A model generated the notes under the pieces. It saw only the letters and a list, made by a program, of their open reading frames with translations, had not been told where the DNA came from and ran no database searches. The translations under genes were made by a program, and so were the position numbers. From assembly GCA_900549855.1 (NCBI GenBank), contig URPS01000016.1:1-43746 (forward strand): a stretch of DNA of 43,746 bases. The letters are read 5' to 3'. Source of the stretch: an uncultured bacterium (GTDB lineage: Bacteria; Cyanobacteriota; Vampirovibrionia; Gastranaerophilales; Gastranaerophilaceae). Below, piece by piece: positions 8,701 through 15,300 of the stretch (positions within the stretch are counted from its first letter, which is position 1; each line of letters begins with the position of its first letter).

Positions 8701-8851
8701 TGACGGAGTTGAAGATAAAACTCCTTTAAAAATTTCAAACATGAAAAAACAAGCAATAATCGAACGTTCGGGGCTAAAAGTTTATCGAATCTCAAAACGA
8801 GAATGGAGCTATTCATCTAAGGCTTGTATAAATAGGATACTTAGTCTTTAG
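5756..8851 (+). CDS. SF1 (COG1112/DNA2-NAM7-like) helicase with C-terminal PD-(D/E)XK/Vsr-like nuclease domain
   Basis: 1031 residues. The N-terminal 300 residues include a regulatory-looking region and an acidic linker near 205-230. Helicase motifs follow in order: Walker A GPPGTGKS (333-340), Walker B IIDEASQ with D655-E656, motif III VVVGDDKQLPHL, motif IV DEHFRSLPPIINF, motif V GTAHTFQGDERD and motif VI NVAITRAR. A long helical insertion lies between motifs I and II, as in Upf1-like helicases. The last 90 residues (from FEKEVAQAF, about 944) contain a conserved-looking Asp (in SADLLVD) and an ECDG strand, matching the Vsr/MTES_1575-type nuclease fold. Helicase-Vsr fusions of this kind are known from bacterial defence loci. 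This one is preceded by two small membrane genes on the same strand. Alternative: a housekeeping nucleic-acid remodeller. Confidence 0.85.
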   Translation: MLQEATRAINSAFNNSFIKKLSQYLHDCVREEVKSSTFRNLKADKDNKWIFLDGEDTLFTQGLEYLRLEGSDPKLTELMIQSETSQKDKYLIYGYLFLVGKSKTGKKNEFLTPLLYAPCRLERNGVNINCMLTDEFLSLNTGALTALMKKSDDEDETEQLLEGLLDVVPTVPITQEKLDIFLTTLKSIVPDIDVSLNPENTVKEDNITKDLYNEKVNSENIDEIIEEEENAKKTQIKLDKISLTKQCAIILTKRPAVTAGVLHELTQIAEKPSGIYRETVLNLINEEYTQSKPTDTQQKTLADFFPVTPLSLSDAQLNVVKNVENARLVSVFGPPGTGKSQTIVNLAAHLIANGKTVLVASRMDKAVDVVAERLNELGAPFLALRAGRLNYQRELSMQLQDLLANKVDLNEGAESSILCDVKDMEELLKTISDLEKKSEKIIKLEGEWTELKSQIDLEQPMHTHPTYIKSVLKEDEINLVENSINALCSNLEKSGFWSGIKNMSAIGNLKKVLRINNFDVNNENIAVLKNELEFAKLICKARKIETEIQTTGNIHVLSEQIRTLKKKQKQLAIDILKCKRRQALKGLMQDPVKRQRLFVHSKSLVERKKNLQNRLLETEDFKPLLEAFPCWCVTTYAVSGSLPMKPGLFDVVIIDEASQCDIASCFPILYRAKKAVVVGDDKQLPHLSFLEKAKEQSFLSQYGINDRYQLMWRFRTNSMFDLANYYSMHPVLLDEHFRSLPPIINFSNKEFYGNRIKVMRRNDNSKKVLETVVVPDGKVDFDATRNLPEIEELVKRLHSIVVEDERKNPDNPVSIGIISPFRAQVEQLKISVSKVLSEHMMEKHQIEIGTAHTFQGDERDIILISWAYANNSFPQSLIFLQKPNLFNVAITRARYQMINFISKNPRELPEGILRSYLGFVEEYENRFALANSDDFDENIYKNSFEKEVAQAFRDLGHEVTCGVDIAGLSADLLVDNKFVIECDGVEDKTPLKISNMKKQAIIERSGLKVYRISKREWSYSSKACINRILSL

Positions 8852-9036
8852 GTCTTTAGGTCGTTAAGTCATTAAGTTCTTATAAAATATTTTATTTACA
8901 ATTGCGTCATATCTTAAGTTTTATACATTATATGAGCGTAAGCGAATTATATGAACTTAACGTACTAACGACTTAAAGACTTAGCGACTTTATCAATACG
9001 AACTTAACGACTTAACGTCCTAACGACTTAGCGACT
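8841..9036. repeat. Degenerate octamer repeats in inverted arrangement
   Basis: The left arm (8841-8880), overlapping the helicase stop codon, is made of variants of GTCTTTAG, GTCGTTAA and GTCATTAA. The right arm (8951-9036) is made of the reverse complements (ACTTAACG, ACTAACG, ACTTAGCG). An AT-rich centre separates them, so the whole block can fold as a long imperfect cruciform. No gene is seen here. It is not a CRISPR: the units are 8-10 bases and are not separated by spacers. Confidence 0.65.
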
Positions 9037-9084
9037 TCCTTTAACAATTCTAAACATTTATTACCCCAAAAACAGTGTTTGTAA

Positions 9085-9124
9085 TATAATTTACATGTGG
9101 TTTTTAGAAACAAGAAAGGAAGAG
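9085..9124 (+). promoter_or_regulatory. -10 box and ribosome-binding site of the acetyl-CoA synthetase gene
   Basis: TATAAT at 9085-9090 and AGGAAGAG at 9117-9124 precede the ATG at 9128. The -35 region is poor. This ribosome-binding site decides the start: an in-frame ATG at 9095 lies where the transcript would begin and has no such site. Confidence 0.55.
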
Positions 9125-9127
9125 ATC

Positions 9128-11293
9128 ATGAACGTTTTAGACAAAATCATGAAACCAAAATCAATTGCGGTTGTTGGCGCTTCAACAAAAGAACACACAA
9201 TTGGTTCTGACATTATGAAAAGATTACAAGAATACAAATTCAACGGTAACATTTATCCGGTTAACCCAAAAGGCGGAGTTATCGAAGGATTACAAGCATA
9301 CACTTCAGTTTTGGAAATCCCTGGTGAAGTTGATTTAGCAATCATTGTTGTAAATGCAAAATTTGTACTTTCAACAATTGACCAATGCCACGAAAAAGGC
9401 ATCAAAGGTCTTTGTATCATTACAGCTGGTTTCAAAGAAACCGGTAAAGAAGGTGCTGAAGCAGAAAAACAATTACTTGCAAAAGTTAGAGAATACGGTA
9501 TGAGATGTGTGGGTCCTAACTGCTTAGGTGTTGTAAACACTCACCCAGACGTTAGAATGGACGGATGTTTTGCTGAATCATTACCGGAACGTGGTAATAT
9601 CGGTTTTGTATCTCAATCAGGTGCTTTAGGTGGCGGTATTTTAAATATCCTTAAAGACTTGAACCTTGGTTTTGCACAATTCATTTCTATCGGTAACCAA
9701 GCTGATGTTAACGCTGAAACAGCTTTAGAATACTGGGAAGATGAAAAAGACGTAGAACAAATTCTACTTTATATGGAATCAATCCAAAATCCGGCTAACT
9801 TCAGAAAATTAGCTTCAAGAATTTCTAAAAAGAAACCTATTTTAGCATTGAAAGCTGGACGTTCTGCAGCCGGTGCTAGCGCAGCATCTTCACACACAGG
9901 TTCTTTGGCTGGTGCTGATAAAGCTGCAAACGCATTGTTGAACCAATCTGGTGTAATCAGAGAATACTCTCTACAAGATTTGTTCGCAACAGCAAAAGTT
10001 TTTGCTAACTGCCCAATTCCAAAGGGTGACAGAGTTGCTATTATCACAAACTCAGGTGGTCCTGGTATCATGGCTACAGATGCTATCTGCGAACATGGTA
10101 TGCAAATCGCTAAGATTTCTGATGAAACAAAAGAAAAATTAAGAAGCTTCTTGCCTTCTGCAGCATCAGTTAAAAACCCTATCGATATGATTGCTTCTGC
10201 ACCTATCGAACACTACAAACAAACATTAGAAACAGTTATTGCTGATGAAAACGTTGATATGATTATTACAATCTATCTTCCATTCTTAGGCTTGAAAGAT
10301 ATTGATGTTGCTAAAGCTCTTATGGAAATCAAAGCTGAACACCCAGAAAAACCTGTTATCGGTGTATTCATGACTAAGTCAGAATTCTTCTCTGCATTAT
10401 CAGACATGAAAGTTAACATGCCATTCTTTATGTACGCAGAAGAAGCTGCAGATGGTTTGAACAGATTGAACCAACAAAGAAAATGGATGGAAAGACCTGA
10501 AGGTAAAATCCCTACATTCGATGTTGATTACAAACGTGCTCAAGAAATCATTGCTAAATCAGTTAACGAAGGCAGAGCTCAATTGACAACTCGTGAATCT
10601 ATTGATGTATTAGATGCTTACGGTATCAGAGTATGTAAATCTGGTTTTGCGAAATCTGAAGATGAAGCTGTTTCAATCGCTGATTCTATCGGATACCCAG
10701 TTGTAATGAAAATGACTTCTAAAACAACTTCTCACAAAACTGATGTTGGCGGTGTAAGAGTTAACATTCAATCTGCTGAACAATTAAGAGCTGAATATCA
10801 AGACTTGATTGCTAAGTTAACTGAAAAAGGACTTCTTGAAGGCTTGGAAGGTGTTATCATCCAAGAAATGGTTAAAGGTAACAGAGAAATGGTTTGCGGT
10901 ATCGCAACAGACCCTCAATACGGCCCAATGATGATGTTTGGTTTAGGCGGTGTATTCATCGAAGTTATGAAAGACGTAACATTCAGAATCGCTCCTCTAA
11001 CAGATGTTGACGCTAAAGAAATGATTAAATCAGTTAAAGCATACAAATTGTTAGAAGGTGCTAGAGGTACTAAACCTGCTCAAATGGAACAAATCGAAGA
11101 AACATTGTTGAGATTATCTCAATTAGTTCACGATTTCAAATTCATCGACGAATTAGACATCAACCCATTGTTGATATCTGAAAAAACTGGTGAAGGTATT
11201 GCAGTAGACGGACGTATCAAAGTTAGAATGGAAGAAGCTCAACAAGCTTTGAACTATTCTTGCAAAGATGGCGTTTGCGCTTGCAGCCTATAA
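9128..11293 (+). CDS. Acetate--CoA ligase (ADP-forming), fused alpha-beta subunits
   Basis: 721 residues. Converts acetyl-CoA (or another acyl-CoA), ADP and phosphate into acetate, CoA and ATP, a substrate-level phosphorylation step of fermenters. The N-terminal CoA-binding domain starts with KPKSIAVVGAS and GSDIMKRL, then GPNCLGVVNTHPD. The succinyl-CoA-ligase-like part has SQSGALGGGI and the loop SSHTGSLAG, whose His256 is the expected phosphohistidine. The ATP-grasp domain (about 490-710) has the YPVVMKMTSKTTSHKTDVGG region. The length is as expected for fused enzymes. The C-terminus carries an odd tail, CKDGVCACSL, with three Cys in nine residues, resembling the tails of the two PFL polypeptides at 27391-29935. 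Codon choice (many AAC, TTC, GCT) suggests high expression. A strong terminator follows. Confidence 0.93.
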   Translation: MNVLDKIMKPKSIAVVGASTKEHTIGSDIMKRLQEYKFNGNIYPVNPKGGVIEGLQAYTSVLEIPGEVDLAIIVVNAKFVLSTIDQCHEKGIKGLCIITAGFKETGKEGAEAEKQLLAKVREYGMRCVGPNCLGVVNTHPDVRMDGCFAESLPERGNIGFVSQSGALGGGILNILKDLNLGFAQFISIGNQADVNAETALEYWEDEKDVEQILLYMESIQNPANFRKLASRISKKKPILALKAGRSAAGASAASSHTGSLAGADKAANALLNQSGVIREYSLQDLFATAKVFANCPIPKGDRVAIITNSGGPGIMATDAICEHGMQIAKISDETKEKLRSFLPSAASVKNPIDMIASAPIEHYKQTLETVIADENVDMIITIYLPFLGLKDIDVAKALMEIKAEHPEKPVIGVFMTKSEFFSALSDMKVNMPFFMYAEEAADGLNRLNQQRKWMERPEGKIPTFDVDYKRAQEIIAKSVNEGRAQLTTRESIDVLDAYGIRVCKSGFAKSEDEAVSIADSIGYPVVMKMTSKTTSHKTDVGGVRVNIQSAEQLRAEYQDLIAKLTEKGLLEGLEGVIIQEMVKGNREMVCGIATDPQYGPMMMFGLGGVFIEVMKDVTFRIAPLTDVDAKEMIKSVKAYKLLEGARGTKPAQMEQIEETLLRLSQLVHDFKFIDELDINPLLISEKTGEGIAVDGRIKVRMEEAQQALNYSCKDGVCACSL

Positions 11294-11316
11294 TCCGTTA
11301 GGATAAAACAAAATTA

Positions 11317-11350
11317 AGAAGGGGAAACATAAGTTTTCCCTTCTTTTTTA
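11317..11350 (+). terminator. Rho-independent terminator of the acetyl-CoA synthetase gene
   Basis: AAGAAGGGGAAA (11317-11328) pairs with the matching arm ending at about 11345, followed by a run of six T, 24 bases after the stop codon. Confidence 0.85.
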
Positions 11351-11353
11351 TTA

Positions 11354-11382
11354 TTGAAAAAGAGCAGAACATTTGCTAAAAT
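11354..11382 (+). promoter_or_regulatory. Promoter of the 11413 gene
   Basis: TTGAAA (11354-11359) and TAAAAT (11377-11382) with a 17-base spacer, directly after the preceding terminator. AGGAG follows just before the ATG at 11413. Confidence 0.55.
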
Positions 11383-11412
11383 TATCTTAGAATATTTATC
11401 AGGAGTTTCTGT

Positions 11413-11868
11413 ATGAAAAATAAAAAGAAAGTTTTAACAGTTCTATTTGCTGCAATTTTAGCATTTATTGCAGTGTTTTTTATATTCAGATTTGAGCATA
11501 AAAAAACAGAACAAGTAACTCCTGAGCAAAAAATAGAAGAGCAAAACGAGATTCTTGATACAACAGAAGTTAAAAATGAAGATAATAAGCAAATTATCGA
11601 ACAAAACGTTAAGGAAGCCATAAAAGTTCAAGAAAACAAAACAAATGTAAAACAAGCAATCAAGCCAACAACAAAAAAAGGAACGGTAAAAGTTCCGGTT
11701 TTGAAACCAACAGAAGAAAAAGGAACAATACAAGGCAAAACGACTAAAACAGAAGAAGATGTCGTTAAACCTGACGAATTAGAAAAAGAAGTTGTAGTTC
11801 CTGTAAAGTATGTTACCAGAAACACTTACAGATACATTTATACACCGGCTAAGTTTAAGAAGAAATAA
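11413..11868 (+). CDS. Membrane-anchored low-complexity protein
   Basis: 151 residues. A basic start (MKNKKK) and one hydrophobic segment (about residues 8-26) form an uncleaved anchor or signal. A Glu/Lys/Thr/Val-rich linker (about 30-125) follows, and then a short aromatic and basic end (TYRYIYTPAKFKKK). The linker looks unstructured. No domain is recognisable. The pattern suits a protein anchored in the inner membrane with an extended arm in the periplasm, as in TonB-like or cell-wall-spanning accessory proteins, but the sequence does not support a specific function. It has its own promoter and a ribosome-binding site (AGGAG). Confidence 0.7.
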   Translation: MKNKKKVLTVLFAAILAFIAVFFIFRFEHKKTEQVTPEQKIEEQNEILDTTEVKNEDNKQIIEQNVKEAIKVQENKTNVKQAIKPTTKKGTVKVPVLKPTEEKGTIQGKTTKTEEDVVKPDELEKEVVVPVKYVTRNTYRYIYTPAKFKKK

Positions 11869-11900
11869 CGATTATTATGAATACAAGAAAAAGCATCTCT

Positions 11901-11969
11901 ACCGCCCTAGTTAGGGAGGTCGCAGTCGTTCTTGAGCTCGGCGAAAGTTACGAATGCGCGTGGGTTTTA
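11901..11969 (+). repeat. Dispersed repeat A, copy 1
   Basis: Begins with the palindrome CCCTAGTTAGGG, continues with GAGGTCGCAGTCG and ends with ACGAATGCGCGTGGGT. The same pattern occurs at 19729-19785, 39646-39717 and 42229-42300, always between genes. Confidence 0.85.
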
Positions 11970-11975
11970 GGAAGT

Positions 11976-12003
11976 TGAAAATGGACAGTGGAAAGTTGAA
12001 AGT
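11976..12003. repeat. GAAAGTTGAAA-type dispersed repeat, copy 1
   Basis: A low-complexity block made of AAGTTGAAAA and GTGGAAAGTTG units. Related blocks lie at 27196-27225 (reverse complement) and 42168-42208. Confidence 0.55.
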
Positions 12004-12051
12004 AATATTAAAATTTCCATTAACATATATGTTCATATTAAATAGTCGTAG

Positions 12052-12122
12052 GTCAGCTTTACCAAGCTGACAAAAACATAAAAAACTTAAAAAAATATTT
12101 GGTCGGATTAGTAAATCCGACC
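12052..12122. repeat. Pair of hairpin repeats
   Basis: GTCAGCTT/AAGCTGAC (12052-12071) and GGTCGGATT/AATCCGACC (12101-12122) are perfect stems with loops of 4 bases. The second is followed by a T-rich run and may terminate transcription from the left. A shortened relative (CGGATT/AATCCG) lies at 29639-29653. Confidence 0.6.
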
Positions 12123-12291
12123 TACTTTTTGTTCGATAAATTTCATTATTAATAGTGCGTCTTTGTGAGCGGAAGCGAAACACTCCAGTCATTCGGCTTG
12201 TAAGTTCACTTTAAATCTCTAAATTGTCACACTTTACATCACAATTACTTGTTTATTGTTTAATAAATGACAACAACTTTATTTCTAAAAA

Positions 12292-12329
12292 ATATGTGAT
12301 GTGCTTCTATAAGTTGGCACATCACATAT
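12292..12329 (-). terminator. Terminator of the 1627-residue protein gene
   Basis: A 13-base perfect stem (12292-12304 with 12317-12329). Read on the minus strand it is followed by a run of T, and it begins 10 bases after the stop codon at 12339. Confidence 0.85.
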
Positions 12330-12338
12330 TTAATCTAA

Positions 12339-15300
12339 TTAATCTTCAAGCTTATCCCTGTAAGCTTCATTAATTTCATCTATATTATCTTTAACACGTT
12401 CTTGATATTTTTTAACACGTTCTTGATATTTATCAGCTTTTTTCATATCATTTTCAGCTAGCTCTTTATTATATTTTCTTTTTGCTTTCAATAGTCTTCT
12501 TAGATTTTTTCTACCTTTAAAGCGTCCTACTTCACGTAACTCACGCAAAACATTACCTATATCGTCGTCAGTATTAGCTTCCTGTACTTTTTTAGTTATT
12601 TCTAATTTTTTATTCTGCGGTATATCACGTTCTTCTTGACTATTTTCTTGAACAACATTGTCATTCTTCTTTTCGCCATCAACTTGACCAACGGTATCAT
12701 TTTTAGAATCTTTGACGTTCTTAGAATTGTTAGCATTGTCAGACTGAGCAGGTGCCGGTTGTTCCGGAGCTACACTACTGTCACCTTTGGCATTACTATC
12801 TGGAGTATTTGTTTTTGGAGTAGTTGGTGCGGATGGAGCCGGTGCATTTCCACCATCTTTTTGTTCCGCAGCCGGAGCCTGTGGATCTGTTGCTGGCGGT
12901 TGTGTTTCCTGTTCAGGTTCGGATGCTGGTGCATCTTCTGAATCTTTGATATTATTTGAAGCATCATCCGAATTTGTTTCGTCAGCATCGCCTGATTCTT
13001 CAGGATTTTCAACGTCACTATTATCTTCCGGATTAGCAACTTCTTCTTGATCACCGCTTTCTTGAACAGGTGGTTCTTCTGCAACTTCATTTTCTGAATC
13101 AACTTCACTACTTTCTTCTACAATAGAATTTTCTTGAACAGGAGGTTCTGCATAAGCATATTGCTGATTTGGATCTAATGTTGAATTTAATGCATCTTCT
13201 AACGGTTTAACAAGTTTTTCGTCTGCTAATTTTACGGCATTCAAACCGCCTAATGTTGGAGTTTTCATATCTTTAACATTGTCGAATAAATTATTTGAAT
13301 AACCTGTTTTAGAAGTTTTTGACTCGTTTTTTGGAGTTTCTTTTGGCGCAGATTTTGATGCAGCAGCTTCTAACTCTGCTTTTCGTTTATTCAATTTTTC
13401 AAGTAATTTAAGCTTATCAGCATTAGACAATTTGTTGAATTCAGGATTGTTAGACAATTTTGCTTGAACTTTTGATAAGTCATCAGTCTTTGCAATCATA
13501 TCTTCGAATTTTGCAAAACTGTTTTCTGAATTTGGCGATTTTGTTTGTGAAGAAACATCAGATTGTAATTTTGCATTAGTTAAATCTGCTTTTTTCTTAT
13601 CTAATAATTCTTGCAATGTTCTTCTTTGAGAACGAATTTGTAATGAATTAATACGTTTTTCTAAAATACCAATTTGAGGGTCATCAATTGTAGTTATATC
13701 GTCTAAAGCATCTATTAAATTCTGTTTTGCTTCATTAAATTTTTCTTTACCTAATCTAACTGTCCTTGGAGGTGCAACTTCATTAGGATTATTACAATTT
13801 CTTGTTGCTTTTTCAAAGGCTGATTCATTTTGTGGTGTTGTATATTTTTTTGTTCTTGTCGTTTCTTTTTGTGTAAGTGAAACATTATCTTCTGTTTTTG
13901 CTGCTGCTTCTAACTCAACTTTTCGTTTATTCAATTTTTCAAGTAGCTTAAGTTTATCAGCATTTGACAATTTGTTGAATTCAGGATTGTTGGACAATTT
14001 TGCTTGAACTTTTGATAAGTCATCAGATTTAGCAATCATATCTTCGAATTTCGCAAATGTATTTTTCATATCAACAATTTCAATTTCACGTTGATTAATT
14101 TTAGCAATAAGTTGACGTTGTTCTGCTTGAGACAATTTATTGAATTCTGGGTTATTTGAAAGTTTGGCACGAACTTGTGACATATCATCAGACTTTGCAA
14201 TCATGTCTTCGAATTTTGCAAAACTGTTCTTTGTATTTTGTGATTTATGCTCATCAAGTTTCTGCTTTTTACCAATACTATTTTCATTTGCTTCTTTAAT
14301 GCCAGAAGTATTTTTTAGTTGACTATATCCTTCTATACCATTATCATAAAGCTTACCATTATTAACATCTGAATAATATTTTGCATAGTTTTCTACATGA
14401 CCTTTTGTAATATTAGAAGTTTTATTGTGCATAGCATCATAAATTGCGCTTGTACCATCTTCAAATTTTACAACATTCCAAGCATGACCGCCACTTACAT
14501 AACCATCTGCAAAATTACCACGCTGTAACTCAATATGTAAACCAACCTCATCACCTAAAATTTTTGATAACAAACTTCTATGTCTACAAACTGCAACAGG
14601 TGCATTTTCATTAACAATATCACCTAGTAAAATTTCTTTATTTTTATTTTTTTCAAACCAAATTTTTCTATTACCTTTCTGCGAATATTGTTTACCACAT
14701 TTTTCATAAACATATTCCTGTATAAATGCAGCTTTTCTTTTTGGGCTCATTCCGGAAGTTTTAGCCTTAACTTCTTTTATCATATTTTGTAAAGCAATGT
14801 CTTTTGCTCTATCAACAACAATGATTTCTCTTGAAGATGTAATGTGACCATTTTCATCAAAATAAGCTTTTCGTCCACCATCTTTATATCCATCAACGAT
14901 ATACTCATCACAATCGATTTTATGTTCTACATTGAATTTATTTGATTGTGCAATCGGATTACTTGTTTTAGTTGTTTTTACAATATTTCCGTCTAAGTCT
15001 TTAATAACAGTTTCTACTTGTCCATTTTCTAATGTTCGGACTTCTTTTGTATAAACAGTTTTTCCATCTTTTATATAAGCACTTTTTTGTACTCCATTAG
15101 AATTACCTAAACTTTGTTCTGATAATTCTTTTAAATTAGGTTCAACAAATGATTGTGATTTTCTTTTAAATACACCTCTTATTTTTGCTTTTGCACCATC
15201 AATAGCAGGTTTAACTTTATTATCATAGAAAGAACCGCCATTTTCAGCTTTTTGAGCTTTCTTTTCAAGTTTTGCTTTACGTTTATCAAACGCAGCTTTT

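Larger units (their letters stand above)
11869..12338. other. 470-base intergenic region filled with dispersed repeats
   Basis: No supportable gene. It holds repeat A copy 1 (11901-11969), a GAAAGTTGAAA-type repeat (11976-12003), two perfect hairpins (12052-12071 and 12101-12122) and the terminator of the large minus-strand gene (12292-12329). A 93-codon frame on the minus strand here merely reads through these repeats. Confidence 0.7.

Noticed and set aside
8841..9036. Possible CRISPR-like array
   Set aside because: The units are 8-10 bases, degenerate, in contact with each other, and reverse orientation in the middle; there are no spacers and no cas genes.
9095..9127. Upstream start for the acetyl-CoA synthetase
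   Set aside because: The extra residues lie between the -10 box and the ribosome-binding site, and the family begins near the ATG at 9128.
12101..12129. Hairpin as the dedicated terminator of the 11413 gene
   Set aside because: It is over 230 bases downstream of the stop codon and belongs to a repeat type found elsewhere, so I kept it as a repeat with only possible terminator activity.
11911..12192. 93-codon open frame on the minus strand
   Set aside because: It consists of translated intergenic repeats (repeat A and two hairpins), lacks a ribosome-binding site and has no protein-like pattern.
12787..13050. 87-codon Ser/Ala/Gly-rich frame on the plus strand
   Set aside because: Antisense to the low-complexity acidic linker of the large protein; its composition reflects that repeat-like region.
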